Origin: Nonomuraea turcica
GTDB lineage: Bacteria > Actinomycetota > Actinomycetes > Streptosporangiales > Streptosporangiaceae
Direction: 5' to 3'
Assembly: GCF_030718205.1 (NCBI RefSeq)
Contig: NZ_JAUZQF010000017.1
Location: forward strand, 247,287 to 311,286
Length of the DNA stretch: 64,000 bases
Shown: in pieces, positions 31,564 to 40,639 of the stretch
How positions within the stretch are numbered: the stretch's first letter is position 1
How the letters are laid out: the number at the start of each line of letters is the position of its first letter
The notes under the pieces: generated by a model
What the model was told of the DNA's origin: nothing
What the model saw: only the letters and a program-made list of their open reading frames with translations
Databases searched by the model: none
Translations under genes and position numbers: made by a program

Positions 31564-32962
31564 AGCGGACCTCGCGGGTTGCCGGGTCCGCTTGCGCCAG
31601 GCGTACCGTGACTTGCTCGCCGAGAGGGAGGGCCCCGTCGCAGCGGGCGATCACCGCGGGGTCGGTGAGCTGCACCTGCCCGCCGCCGCGCCGCTCGTCC
31701 ACGTCGATCACCATCGCCTCGAACGCCTGCCCGAGCCGGTCCCGCAGCAGGAACGCCTCCACCAGGTCCACGCACGCCCGGTCCACGGCCGCCGCGCGCC
31801 GCCCCGAGGACGACATGACGGCGGGCAGGCTCGCCAGCCCCGCCCGCACGTCGGACGGCACCGGCTCGCCCGCGGCGACCGCCAGGCACACCTCGGTCGC
31901 GTACCGGTCGACCAGGCGCCGCAGCGGGGCCGTGACGTGCGCGTATGGGGCCGCCACCGCGGCGTGCCCGGCCTCCTTCGGCGGCCCCCCGTCGAAGGCC
32001 TCGTAGCCGGAGCCGCGCAGCAGCACTCTCGACTCGTGCAGGAACGCCGCCTGCTGCGGGTCGCGCGGATCCAGGTCGTGCACCACCGCGCCGTAACCGG
32101 CGCCGTCAGGCCACGGCACGCCCAGCGCCCGCGCCACCCTGCGGACCTTGGCCAGGTCGTCGGGACGCGGCGGCGGCAGCACCCGCAGGATGCCGATCTC
32201 GGCGTCGAGCATCATGGCGGCCGCGGCCATGCCGGTCAGCAGCGAGATCTGCGCGTTCCACGCCTCGGCCGGCAACGGCAGCCGGAACTCCAGCCGGTAG
32301 CCGCCGTCGGCGGGGACCACCTCCTGCTGGGGCGTGGGCAGGGTGACACCGCCGCGCTCGCGCTCCAGGGCCAGCCGGAGCCGGCCGATCTCGGCCAGCA
32401 GCCCCAGGACGCCGTCGGCGGTGCCGGTGTCGACGGCCGCCTGCACGTAGGCGTAGTCGAGGCGCTCGCGGCTGCGGACGAGGGCACGCTGCACGTCCGC
32501 GCCCACCGTGCGGCCGTCGGCGTCGAGGTCGATCCGCCACACCGCGGCCGGCCGCGGCGCGCCCGGCAACAGGCTGGCCGCGCCCTCCGACAGCACGCGG
32601 GGGTGCAGCGGCACCTTGCCCGCCGGCAGGTAGACGGTCTCGCCCCGGGAACGGGCCTCGGTGTCGATGATCCCGCCGGGCTGCACGAAGGCGCCGACGT
32701 CGGCGATGGCGTACCAGACGCGGTAGCCGGCGCGCAGCCGTTCCAGGTGCACGGCCTGGTCGAGGTCCATCGAGCCGGGCGGGTCGATGGTGACGAACGG
32801 CACGTCGGTGAGGTCCTTGCCGGTCGGTCGAGGCACCTCCGCCACCCATTCGGCCTCGTCGAGCACGGCACGCGGGAAGGCGCCCGGCAGCGCGAGCTCG
32901 CGGCTGATCCGCTCGAAGCCGTCTTCCAGCTTGACCGGGATCTCTTCGGGAACCTGAATCAT
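31550..32962 (-). CDS. RNB-domain ribonuclease (RNase II/R family, compact)
   Basis: Predicted 3'-5' exoribonuclease of 470 residues. The catalytic loop reads VTIDPPGSMDLDQAV. It keeps the Asp of TID and the two Asp of MDLD, but the final Asp of the usual DLDDA is Gln, as I recall for the actinobacterial subgroup. YAIADVGAFV, SEGAASLLPG and YAHVTAPLRRLVDRY follow. Separate S1 and full cold-shock domains are lacking; only a short C-terminal beta domain remains (about 410-470). ATG 32962 follows GGGGGG by seven bases. It converges on the TetR gene with a 14-base overlap. Confidence 0.9.
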   Translation of the reverse strand: MIQVPEEIPVKLEDGFERISRELALPGAFPRAVLDEAEWVAEVPRPTGKDLTDVPFVTIDPPGSMDLDQAVHLERLRAGYRVWYAIADVGAFVQPGGIIDTEARSRGETVYLPAGKVPLHPRVLSEGAASLLPGAPRPAAVWRIDLDADGRTVGADVQRALVRSRERLDYAYVQAAVDTGTADGVLGLLAEIGRLRLALERERGGVTLPTPQQEVVPADGGYRLEFRLPLPAEAWNAQISLLTGMAAAAMMLDAEIGILRVLPPPRPDDLAKVRRVARALGVPWPDGAGYGAVVHDLDPRDPQQAAFLHESRVLLRGSGYEAFDGGPPKEAGHAAVAAPYAHVTAPLRRLVDRYATEVCLAVAAGEPVPSDVRAGLASLPAVMSSSGRRAAAVDRACVDLVEAFLLRDRLGQAFEAMVIDVDERRGGGQVQLTDPAVIARCDGALPLGEQVTVRLAQADPATREVRFTLA

Positions 32963-33004
32963 CGACACGCCCCCCAACCTACCGGGGTGCGCGGGCGGCG
33001 CCGA

Positions 33005-33322
33005 TCAAGCGAGGTGGCCGTCGAGCCCGGTGATCCGCAGCAGCCGCCGCATGGCCGGCGGGACGCCCGCGATGCGCAGCGGCGTGTGCTGGCACCGGGC
33101 GTGGTCGTGGACGGAGACGAGCATGCTGAGCCCGGCCGCGTCGATGAAGGACAGGCGGCTGACGTCGATGACCACCGCGGCGTGCCGGGCGCGGCCGGCC
33201 TCCCGTAGCAGGGCGAGCAGGTGACCCCTGAGCAGCTCGGTGGTGGCGATGTCGAGCTCGCCGGACACGGCGACCGTCACGGTGCCGTTGCGGCGGCTGG
33301 TGGTCAGCTGTAGTGGATCCAA
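33005..33322 (-). CDS. STAS-domain anti-sigma-factor-antagonist-like protein
   Basis: Single STAS domain, 105 residues, similar in size to SpoIIAA/RsbV. TVTVAVSGELDIATTELLRGHL and VVIDVSRLSFIDAAGLSML are the family blocks. The loop that normally reads DSSG, with the serine phosphorylated by an anti-sigma kinase, reads DAAG here, so regulation by that phosphorylation appears lost. TTG 33322 is the start, seven bases after CGGAG. No partner kinase or sigma gene is in the window. It lies 42 bases downstream of the ribonuclease start region on the same strand. Confidence 0.88.
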   Translation of the reverse strand: MDPLQLTTSRRNGTVTVAVSGELDIATTELLRGHLLALLREAGRARHAAVVIDVSRLSFIDAAGLSMLVSVHDHARCQHTPLRIAGVPPAMRRLLRITGLDGHLA

Positions 33323-33586
33323 GTCCGGCTCCGCGCTCTGTCAGGGCCGGGAACACTCTGTCGCTGTGCGCGGACCCGCCCTTGTCGTCGACACCAGATG
33401 CGATGCGCAGGTCACTCAACGCGACTGCGTGCTTCCGGAATGGAGTTTACCTGCCTGCTCGCGAACGTCGAGAGGCTGCGCGATGGTTTCGGGTAGACAG
33501 GAGAATTCCTCGGGAAAGCAATTTCGAATACCCGGTGGGAAAAACATCACCCCTCAGCGGGCGGCCGGTCTCAGCCGCGAGGCGGG

Positions 33587-34480
33587 TCAGGCGTTGACCT
33601 CGGCGCGGCCGTGCCGCCAGTAGCCCATGAACGCCACCGCGCGCCGGTCCATGCCGCGTTCGGCCACCAGATGCCGGCGCAGGGTTTTGATCACCGCCGC
33701 CTCGCCGGCCAGCCACGCGTACAGGGAGTCGGCCGCCTCCTCCTCCGGCACCTCCCACAGCTCCTCGGCGTCGACGTCCACGTCGTCGAAGGACTCGGGC
33801 TGGGGCAGCGCGGGCAGCAGCCGCTCGGCCGCGGCCCGCACGGCGGGGACGAGCAGGCCGCCGCGCTCGGCGTCGTTCCTGGCCAGCCACGAGACCGTCA
33901 CCGAGCAGGCGGTCTCGACCGGCAGGAAGTCGTCCTCGCACGGAACCTCCATGAGAGCCTCGCCCTGGACACCGGCCGGCAGGCGTTCGAGGACGGAGCA
34001 GATCGCGGGCACGGCGGTCTCGTCGCCGGCGATGAGCACGGTCTTGCTGCCGGCCGGCGGGCGGAACTCCAGGCCGCCGTGCCATCCGTCGTAGCGGGCG
34101 TCGGGGCCCATGAGGACGGCCGTGTCGCCGGGCCGCACCTGCGCCGCCCAGCGGGCCACCGGGCCGTCGCCGCCGGGGTGCATGACCACGTCGACGTCGA
34201 CCTCGCCGGCCTCCCGGCGCACCCCCCTGGCGGTGTACGTGCGCATCGGGTTGCGCTTGTCGTCGTCGAGCCCCCGCCACCGCGTGAACCAGTCGGGTCC
34301 GGCCGGCAGGTGGGCCAGGCCGTGCTCCGGAACCGGCAGGATGAGCTTGATGCGCTGGTCGAACCCGTTGTCGGCGAAGTGATGGAGATCGGCTCCGGTG
34401 AACGTCACCCGCAGGAACGACGGGCTGAGCCGCTGCAGCCGCTCGACCTGGACGTGGAACATGTGAAAGGGCTCGCTCAT
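33587..34480 (-). CDS. Siderophore-interacting protein (ViuB-like ferric reductase)
   Basis: Flavin-dependent cytoplasmic reductase family that frees iron from ferric siderophores. The product is 297 residues. The N-terminal FAD-binding barrel contains LSPSFLRVTFTG, FDQRIKLILPVP and RTYTARGVRR. The C-terminal SIP domain contains VLIAGDETAVPAICSVLERLP and YAWLAGEAAVIKTLRRHL. It ends in the family's RRAVAFMGYWRHGRAE. ATG 34480 is preceded by GAGAGG. A near-perfect iron box lies 21 bases upstream of the start, so the gene should be repressed by iron through a DmdR/IdeR-type regulator. No siderophore genes are nearby. Confidence 0.94.
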   Translation of the reverse strand: MSEPFHMFHVQVERLQRLSPSFLRVTFTGADLHHFADNGFDQRIKLILPVPEHGLAHLPAGPDWFTRWRGLDDDKRNPMRTYTARGVRREAGEVDVDVVMHPGGDGPVARWAAQVRPGDTAVLMGPDARYDGWHGGLEFRPPAGSKTVLIAGDETAVPAICSVLERLPAGVQGEALMEVPCEDDFLPVETACSVTVSWLARNDAERGGLLVPAVRAAAERLLPALPQPESFDDVDVDAEELWEVPEEEAADSLYAWLAGEAAVIKTLRRHLVAERGMDRRAVAFMGYWRHGRAEVNA

Positions 34481-34500
34481 CCCCGGCCTCTCGATCGATA

Positions 34501-34519
34501 TTAGGTGAGCCTAACCTAA
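34501..34519. promoter_or_regulatory. Iron box (DmdR/IdeR operator)
   Basis: TTAGGTGAGCCTAACCTAA matches the 19-bp actinobacterial iron-box consensus (TTAGGTTAGGCTAACCTAA) at all but two positions, directly upstream of the siderophore-interacting protein gene. Confidence 0.9.
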
Positions 34520-34629
34520 ACGATCGCGACCGGGATGGCCAATGCCGCCGGGACGCCCGGGAAAAGCGCACGTCAGGGGTGGTTTGCACAGTCGGCGCCG
34601 CAGGACTGTGATGAAAGTTTCACGTCTCG

Positions 34630-34658
34630 TTGACAGCGGGAAAGCGCTTACCTATGTT
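34630..34658 (+). promoter_or_regulatory. Pectate lyase promoter with LacI-type operator
   Basis: TTGACA (34630-34635), a 17-base spacer and TATGTT (34653-34658) form a near-ideal promoter. The spacer holds GGAAAGCGCTTACC with core palindrome AAGCGCTT (34642-34649), the shape bound by LacI-family repressors. The start codon is 112 bases downstream. Confidence 0.75.
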
Positions 34659-34770
34659 GTGGCGTGTTCGCTCACACGTATGGCAGCCACATATGTGAAC
34701 GATGCTCACCTGGGGGGCCACCATCTCGCAGGCCGGCTCGGCCTGCACGGGCCAGCAAGGAGCTTGTATC

Positions 34771-36210
34771 GTGCGACACAGAATCAGCGGCAGGACAGCC
34801 GCGGTCATCGCGGGCGTCATCGCCCTCGCCGGCACCACCGTGGCCGGCATCGCGGCGGCCTCCTCCGCGGCGGCGGCGCCGGCGCCCGGGACGTACACCG
34901 TGGTGAACAACGGCAGTGGCCTGTGCCTCACCGTGCCGGGGGCCACCACGTCCGACGGCGTCCAGCTCACCCAGACCGGCTGCGGCGGCTCCGGCCAGAC
35001 CTGGAACCTGGCCGCGAGCGGGAGCGGCTACACGCTCAAGGCCGCCCACAGCGGCAAGTGTGCCGGCGTGCGGGACGCCAGCACGTCCGCGGGCAAGCCC
35101 GTGCAGCAGGAGAGCTGCACCGGCGCGTCGTCCCAGACGTGGACGCTGCCCGAATCGGGCAGCACCGTCCGGGTCGTCAACGCCAACGGCGGCAAATGCC
35201 TCAACATCAAGGACAACTCGACCGCGTCCGGTGCCCTGGTGCAGCAGAACTCCTGTGACTCGGTCGCGACCAAGCAGTGGCGGCTCGTCCCCGCCGGCGG
35301 CGGCAACCCCACCCCGACCGTGACGCCGACGACACCGCCTCCCGGCCCCGGGAACCCGACCGGGCTGGTCGGCTGGGCCACCCAGGGCGGCGGCACCACC
35401 GGAGGCGGCAGCGCCTCGCCCATCACGGTCACCTCGGCCTCGGCCCTGACCAGCGCCCTGTCGGCCAGCGGCGCGTCGGTGATCCGGGTGTCCGGCACCA
35501 TCTCCTGCTCCGGCATGCTCCGCGTAGCCTCCAACAAGACCGTGCTGGGCAACTCCGGCGCGACCATCGCGGGCTGCGGGTTCAACATCTCCGAGGCGTC
35601 CAACGTGATCGTCCGCAACCTGACCTTCCGCGACTGGAACGACGACGCCATCAACATCCAGTACGCCACCCGCGTCTGGGTCGACCACAACTCCTTCAGC
35701 AACGGCTACGACGGCGCCGTGGACGTCAAGCGGGCCAGCGACTACGTCACGATCTCGTGGAACAAGGTCTCCAGCCACAGCAAGACCATGCTGCTCGGCC
35801 ACGACGACGGCAACAGTGCCGAGGACCGCGGGCACCTGCGCGTGACGTACCACCACAACTGGTTCGACGGCACCAACAGCCGCCACCCGCGCGTGCGCTA
35901 CGGCAACCCCGTGCACGTCTACAACAACTACTACGGCAACATCGGCGACTACGGCGTGGCCTCCACCCAGGAAGCCGGCGTGCTGGTCGAGGGCAACTAC
36001 TTCGAGAACACCGACGACCCCTTCCACCGCGGCGAGGGCGACTCCGACCCGGGCAACCTGGTCGCGCGCAACAACCACTTCGTCAACTCCGGCACCGGCG
36101 ACCAGGGCGGCAGCGTCGGCTCCATCCCCTACTCCTACACGCTCGACACCCCGTCCAACGTCAAGTCCATCGTGACCGGGGGCGCGGGCGCGGGCCGCAT
36201 CTCCGTCTGA
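34771..36210 (+). CDS. Secreted pectate lyase (PL1) with ricin-type lectin domain
   Basis: Exported enzyme of 479 residues that should cleave polygalacturonate by calcium-dependent beta-elimination. The signal peptide (about residues 1-35) is followed by a ricin-B/CBM13 domain (about 40-175; repeated QTWNL, QTWTL and QWRLV triads). A Pro/Thr linker (about 178-200) leads to the PL1 parallel beta-helix. Motifs WVDHNSFS, YDGAVDVKRASDYVTISWN and YHHNWFDGTNSRHPRVRYG carry the calcium Asp residues and catalytic Arg. GTG 34771 with AAGGAG ten bases upstream is chosen; the frame is open back to 34702. Expression is likely under a LacI-type repressor. Confidence 0.94.
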   Translation: MRHRISGRTAAVIAGVIALAGTTVAGIAAASSAAAAPAPGTYTVVNNGSGLCLTVPGATTSDGVQLTQTGCGGSGQTWNLAASGSGYTLKAAHSGKCAGVRDASTSAGKPVQQESCTGASSQTWTLPESGSTVRVVNANGGKCLNIKDNSTASGALVQQNSCDSVATKQWRLVPAGGGNPTPTVTPTTPPPGPGNPTGLVGWATQGGGTTGGGSASPITVTSASALTSALSASGASVIRVSGTISCSGMLRVASNKTVLGNSGATIAGCGFNISEASNVIVRNLTFRDWNDDAINIQYATRVWVDHNSFSNGYDGAVDVKRASDYVTISWNKVSSHSKTMLLGHDDGNSAEDRGHLRVTYHHNWFDGTNSRHPRVRYGNPVHVYNNYYGNIGDYGVASTQEAGVLVEGNYFENTDDPFHRGEGDSDPGNLVARNNHFVNSGTGDQGGSVGSIPYSYTLDTPSNVKSIVTGGAGAGRISV

Positions 36211-36222
36211 CGCCTCCCGCAC

Positions 36223-36253
36223 GGCCCCTCCGGCTCCCGCCCCCGGAGGGGCC
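36223..36253 (+). terminator. Terminator of the pectate lyase gene
   Basis: Perfect 11-bp stem GGCCCCTCCGG/CCGGAGGGGCC with a nine-base loop, 12 bases after the stop. Confidence 0.85.
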
Positions 36254-36295
36254 TCCCCGCGCCCGGTGACCATGAGCGCTTCGGGTAGCGTCTCC

Positions 36296-36322
36296 ACTCA
36301 GGTCACGAACCCCCGCCTGAGT
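36296..36322. promoter_or_regulatory. Inverted repeat at the alpha-galactosidase ribosome site
   Basis: ACTCAGG (36296-36302) and CCTGAGT (36316-36322) are perfect 7-bp arms, ending one base before AAGGAG. Could be an operator or an RNA hairpin next to the ribosome site. Unlike the neighbours, no LacI-type palindrome is seen. Confidence 0.4.
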
Positions 36323-36336
36323 AAGGAGCCCGAACT

Positions 36337-38433
36337 TTGTCCCCCGTCATCCTCTCCGCCGCGGGCACGGCCCTGCTGCTTCTCACCGACGGCCAGGGCC
36401 TGCCGCGGGTGCGCCACTTCGGTGCGGACCTCGGCCCCGTCGCCGGGCCCGAGCTGCTTCCCGCGCTCACCTCATCGGCTCCCGCGCTGCCGCTGCTGCC
36501 CGCCCAGGGCGACGGCTGGTACGGCAGGGCGGGCCTGTCGGGCACCAGGACCGGCGAGCACTGGGCGGTGCGGTGGACCCTCGACCGGCTCGACGCGCAG
36601 GCCGCCCCCGGCGCCGGTGGCACGGTGACCGTCGCCGCCTCCGACGAGCGGGCGGGGCTGGCGCTGGTGAGCGAGCTGGCCATGGACGCGGGCGGCCTGG
36701 TGACGCTGCGGCACACGGTGACCAACACCGCCGCCACGCCGTACCGGCTGGCGGGGCTGACCTGTGCGCTGCCGGTGCCCACGCGGGCCGGCGAGCTGCT
36801 GGACTTCACCGGCCGCTGGGCGCTGGAGAAGGTGCCGCAGCGCAGGGCGTTCGGGCATGGGGTGTGGAGCAGGGAGAACCGGCGGGGCCGCACCGGGCAC
36901 GACGCCGCCGGGCTGCTCGTGGCCGGGACCGAGGGGTTCGGCTTCGGCGGCGGCGAGGTGTGGGCGGTGCACGCCGGCTGGAGCGGCAACCACGTGCACT
37001 ACGCCGAGCGCTTCCACGAGGGGGTCGCCCTGCTGGCCGCGGGCGAGCTGCTCGAGCCCGGCGAGATCACCCTGGCCCAGGGGGAGAGCTACCGCACGCC
37101 GCTGGTGTACTTCACCTGGTCCGGCAGCGGCCTGGACGAGGCGAGCGCCCGGCTGCACGAGCACCTGCGGGCCGCCCGCCCGCTGCCGGTCCGGCCCGTC
37201 ACGCTCAACAACTGGGAGGCCACCTACTTCGATCACGGCCTCGACCGGCTGCTGGAGCTGGCCGAGAAGGCCGCGGCGGCCGGGATCGAGCGGTTCGTGC
37301 TCGACGACGGCTGGTTCCGGCACCGCCGCCACGACCGCGCCGGGCTCGGCGACTGGTACGTCGACGAGGGGGTCTGGCCCGACGGGCTGCACCCGCTGGC
37401 CGACCACGTGCGCAAGCTCGGCATGCAGTTCGGGCTCTGGTTCGAGCCGGAGATGATCAACGAGGACTCCGACCTGGCCCGCGCCCACCCCGACTGGATC
37501 CTCGGCCGGCCGGAGCGGATGCCGCCGCCGTATCGCCACCAGCAGACGCTCGACCTGGCCCGGCCGGAGGCCTACGACTACCTGCTGGAGCGGCTCGACA
37601 CCCTGGTCGGCGAGTACGCGCTCGACTACATCAAGTGGGACCACAACCGCGACATCGCCGAGCCCGTCCACGACGGCGTGGCCGGCGTGCACGCCCAGAC
37701 GGAGGCGACCTACCGGCTGCTGGACGAGCTGCGCCGCCGCCACCCCGGCCTGGAGATCGAGTCGTGCTCGTCCGGCGGCGCCCGCGTCGACTACGGCATC
37801 CTCGCCCGCACCGACCGGGTGTGGACCTCCGACAGCAACGACGCCCTGGACCGGCAGGCCATCCAGCGCTGGACCGGGCTGCTCGTGCCGCCGGAGCGGA
37901 TGGGCGCCCACGTCGGCGCGCCGCACGACCACGTCACCGGCCGGTCGCTGCCGCTGGCCTTCCGCGCCGGGACCGCGTTGTTCGGGCACATGGGCGTGGA
38001 ATGGGACCTGACCTCGGCGAGCGAGGCCGACCTCGAGGAACTGGCCACGTGGATCGCCCTGCACAAGCGGCTGCGGCCGGTGCTGCACGCCGGGCGGGTG
38101 GTCCGGGCCGACCACCCCGACCCGTCGTCGCTGCTGCACGGCGTGGTGCTGCCCGAGCGCGGGGTGTATTGCTATGTGCAGGTGACCTCCCGGGTGGAGT
38201 CCGCGCCCGCGCCGCTGCGGCTGCCGGGCCTCGACCCCGCCGCCCTGTACGAGGTGCGCGTGGCGGGGCCCGTCCCGCAGGGCGCGGCGATGCCGCCGTG
38301 GGCCGCGATGCCGGAGTGGGCCGCGGCGCCGGTGCGGTTGCCCGGCGCCGCGCTGGCCGAGCTCGGGCTGCCGGCGCCGGGGCTGCGCCCGACGTCGGTG
38401 CTGGTCATCGAGGTGGAGAGGATCTCCGGCTAG
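36337..38433 (+). CDS. Alpha-galactosidase (GH36)
   Basis: Retaining glycosidase of 698 residues that releases terminal alpha-galactose, for example from raffinose-type sugars or galactomannan. An N-terminal beta-sandwich (about 1-280) precedes the TIM barrel. In the barrel NNWEATYFD, FVLDDGWF, FGLWFEPEMIN and YIKWDHNR (nucleophile Asp, near residue 434) are present. So are IESCSSGGARVDYG and WTSDSNDALDRQ (acid/base Asp, near 499). A C-terminal beta domain follows. TTG 36337 is the start, eight bases after AAGGAG. No signal peptide, so it is probably cytoplasmic and acts on imported oligosaccharide. Followed by a bidirectional hairpin. Confidence 0.94.
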   Translation: MSPVILSAAGTALLLLTDGQGLPRVRHFGADLGPVAGPELLPALTSSAPALPLLPAQGDGWYGRAGLSGTRTGEHWAVRWTLDRLDAQAAPGAGGTVTVAASDERAGLALVSELAMDAGGLVTLRHTVTNTAATPYRLAGLTCALPVPTRAGELLDFTGRWALEKVPQRRAFGHGVWSRENRRGRTGHDAAGLLVAGTEGFGFGGGEVWAVHAGWSGNHVHYAERFHEGVALLAAGELLEPGEITLAQGESYRTPLVYFTWSGSGLDEASARLHEHLRAARPLPVRPVTLNNWEATYFDHGLDRLLELAEKAAAAGIERFVLDDGWFRHRRHDRAGLGDWYVDEGVWPDGLHPLADHVRKLGMQFGLWFEPEMINEDSDLARAHPDWILGRPERMPPPYRHQQTLDLARPEAYDYLLERLDTLVGEYALDYIKWDHNRDIAEPVHDGVAGVHAQTEATYRLLDELRRRHPGLEIESCSSGGARVDYGILARTDRVWTSDSNDALDRQAIQRWTGLLVPPERMGAHVGAPHDHVTGRSLPLAFRAGTALFGHMGVEWDLTSASEADLEELATWIALHKRLRPVLHAGRVVRADHPDPSSLLHGVVLPERGVYCYVQVTSRVESAPAPLRLPGLDPAALYEVRVAGPVPQGAAMPPWAAMPEWAAAPVRLPGAALAELGLPAPGLRPTSVLVIEVERISG

Positions 38434-38452
38434 TCCGTCCTGAGCCGACTTG

Positions 38453-38473
38453 GGCCCGCGCCGGCCGCGGGCC
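38453..38473. terminator. Bidirectional terminator between alpha-galactosidase and TelA operon
   Basis: GGCCCGCG-CCGGC-CGCGGGCC, perfect 8-bp stem, in the 45-base gap between two convergent genes. Confidence 0.7.
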
Positions 38474-38478
38474 TTCGG

Positions 38479-39099
38479 TCAGTCCAGGTCCAGCCCGGAG
38501 CCGCCGAACCTGTCGCGCAGGAAGCGGCCCTGATCGCGCAGCGCCTGCTCGTCGCCCCGATGGATCGCCTCGGCGACCTTGCGCATCTGGGCGTCGAGCA
38601 GCGCCACCTGGGCCAGCAGCTCCTCGTGCGCGCTGCGCTCGCGGTCGGCCCGCCGGGTGAGGGCGTAGCGGCGCGGCAGGTTCGCGTACGCCTCCAGGCT
38701 GGCGGGCAGATAGCTGCGGATCGTCTGCGACACCACGTGCAGCTGGTCGGGGGAGGCGGTCAGCTGCTCGGCCCGGCCCAGCACGTCGTCGATGACCTCG
38801 CCCAGCGTCAGCACCGCCCGGTTCACGTCGGTGGGGAAGCGTCCCTCGATCCGCCGCAGCAGCGCGCGCAGGTCCTCGCGCAGCGCCCGCGTCTCGACCT
38901 CGGCGTGCGAGATCGTCAGCTTGACGCGGTCGGGCGGGGCCAGCAGCGCGCCGACCCCGTACAACGCGACCACGACCACCGGCCAGTACGCCCCCGCCAG
39001 CCCGAGGAAGTGGGCCAGCAGGCCGAGCAGCGCCAGGCAGGAGCCGGCGATGTTCCTGTTCGAGCCCAGATACCGCAGCACCCGGTCACTGATAGCCAC
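38479..39099 (-). CDS. Membrane protein of the TelA operon (XpaC-like)
   Basis: Protein of 206 residues with two hydrophobic helices near the N-terminus (about 16-55). A long cytoplasmic helical part (about 65-195) follows, rich in Arg, Leu and Glu (ALREDLRALLRRIEGRF, HEELLAQVALLDAQMRKVAEAIHRGDEQAL). Size and layout resemble the XpaC-type proteins that accompany TelA in other bacteria; the family call is tentative. It overlaps the VWA-protein gene by 14 bases and is the last gene of the operon, facing the alpha-galactosidase terminator. Confidence 0.75.
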   Translation of the reverse strand: MAISDRVLRYLGSNRNIAGSCLALLGLLAHFLGLAGAYWPVVVVALYGVGALLAPPDRVKLTISHAEVETRALREDLRALLRRIEGRFPTDVNRAVLTLGEVIDDVLGRAEQLTASPDQLHVVSQTIRSYLPASLEAYANLPRRYALTRRADRERSAHEELLAQVALLDAQMRKVAEAIHRGDEQALRDQGRFLRDRFGGSGLDLD

Positions 39100-40639
39100 G
39101 GATCTCCTTGAACGCGCTGCTCAGCGACGTCGAACGGGCGTCGAACACCGCGCCGCCGGTCAGCTGCGCCACCTGTCGCATCTCCTCGACGTCGCTCTCG
39201 CCGAACAACACGACGAACGTCGGCGTGCGCTGCCGCTCCTCCGGCAACGACCGGTAGCGGGCCTCGAAGGCGGCGTAGTCGCTGCCGTCGGTGTTCTCGC
39301 CGTCGGTCATGAGCACGATCGAGTTGTAGCGGCCGGGGGTCACCGGCCGGTCGTAGGCCGCGCTGAGGCTGTCGTAGATCGCGGTGCCGCCGCCCGCGTC
39401 CAGATCTTCGGCGAACGCCTTGATCTGCGCCAGCACCGGCTCGGGGTCCCGCTCGGGGATCGTGAACGGGACCGGCTCGTCCGGGTTGCCGCTGAACGGG
39501 ATCATCGTCACGGTCTCCCGGTTGAGGAACCGCGTGAAGGCGCCGGACGCCGAGGCGTCCGCGCCGGTCAGCGCCACGAGTGCGGTGCGCAGCGCGTCGA
39601 TCCTGTCGCCTCGCATCGACCCGGACGTGTCCAGCACGAACGTCGCCTCCGACGGGACGCGTACCTCGTTGAGGTAGGTGGAGATCAGCTCGTCGGCGGT
39701 GCTGCGCCGGTTCGGGAACGGCAGCTCGATGAGCTGCGCCGAACCGAACTTGGGGTCCTGCGCCACGCCGGGCACGATCGGCCGGCGGTGCGTGCCGGTC
39801 ATGATGTCCTTCTGCACGGCGGGCGTGCGCAGCCAGGCGGCGAGCTTGCCGTACAGGGCCTTCTTCTCCTCCGGGGCGGAGGCGAGCAGCGTGAGCGGGT
39901 AGTCGGCGCTGACCACGCCGTCGCTCGGGTAGATCAGCGTGACGCGCTCGCGCAGGCCCAGGAGCACCGACTCGTAGTTGACCATCCCGTCCACACCCTG
40001 GTCGCGGGCGTACGCCTCGGCCAGCCAGCCCGACGAGCCGGCCGTCAGCCGCTGCGCCGAGAAGAAGTCCTTCAGCTTCGGCGTGACCCCGGCCACCTGC
40101 TCGGCGCTGAGCGCGCCGTCGGCGTCCGACAGCGCCGCCGCCACCCCCACCAGGGCGGAGAAGCCCGAGTTGGAGGAGGCCGGGTTCGTCATGCCGAAGC
40201 TGAATTGGCCGTCCTTGGCCGCCGCCGCGATGTCGGCCCACGTCACCGGCTTGCCGTCCCAGCCGAGCTCGGCCGCCTTGGCCGGCTTCAGTCCCAGCAC
40301 CACGGGCGAGACCATGGTCTTGGTCTGGGTGGACAGCTTGGCCTGCGCGCCGTCGATCAGCGACAGGTAGCGGTTGGAGGAGAACCAGATCGCGTCCACC
40401 CGTTCGGCGGCGCGGCCGCTCGCGACCTGCTCAGCGCCGTCGAGCGTGCCGGTGTAGGAGAGCCTCACCTTGACGCCGGCCTCCTGCTCGGCCCGGCGCA
40501 GCAGCGGCTCGAGGTCCTTGATCTCGCTGCCGGCCAGCACCCGCAGCACGTCCGGGCCGTCAGCCGGCTCCTCGCCCTCGCCGCCGGCCCCGCACGCGGC
40601 CGCCAGCAGCAGCGTGACCGCGATCAGCGCCCGCCTCAC
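39086..40639 (-). CDS. Lipoprotein with binding-protein fold and VWA domain
   Basis: Surface lipoprotein of 517 residues. MRRALIAVTLLLAAAC is a lipoprotein signal (Cys16). A type 2 periplasmic-binding-protein domain (about 30-300; VLRVLAGSEIKDLEPLL, DAIWFSSNRYL, FGMTNPASSNSGFSALVG) precedes a von Willebrand A domain (about 325-517). Its MIDAS site reads DTSGSM, with a later LMTDGEN. The GTG start overlaps the TelA stop (GTGA). Such substrate-binding-plus-VWA proteins occur beside toxic-anion-resistance genes. What is bound is unknown. The MIDAS implies metal-dependent adhesion to a partner, perhaps the binding-protein-like product of 41792-42874. Confidence 0.88.
   Translation of the reverse strand: MRRALIAVTLLLAAACGAGGEGEEPADGPDVLRVLAGSEIKDLEPLLRRAEQEAGVKVRLSYTGTLDGAEQVASGRAAERVDAIWFSSNRYLSLIDGAQAKLSTQTKTMVSPVVLGLKPAKAAELGWDGKPVTWADIAAAAKDGQFSFGMTNPASSNSGFSALVGVAAALSDADGALSAEQVAGVTPKLKDFFSAQRLTAGSSGWLAEAYARDQGVDGMVNYESVLLGLRERVTLIYPSDGVVSADYPLTLLASAPEEKKALYGKLAAWLRTPAVQKDIMTGTHRRPIVPGVAQDPKFGSAQLIELPFPNRRSTADELISTYLNEVRVPSEATFVLDTSGSMRGDRIDALRTALVALTGADASASGAFTRFLNRETVTMIPFSGNPDEPVPFTIPERDPEPVLAQIKAFAEDLDAGGGTAIYDSLSAAYDRPVTPGRYNSIVLMTDGENTDGSDYAAFEARYRSLPEERQRTPTFVVLFGESDVEEMRQVAQLTGGAVFDARSTSLSSAFKEIRGYQ

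Noticed and set aside
33323..33586. Possible small gene or stress-sigma promoter in the gap before the siderophore-interacting gene
   Set aside because: GGGTAG at about 33494 has no GTTT-type -35 box at a proper distance, and no frame shows coding character.
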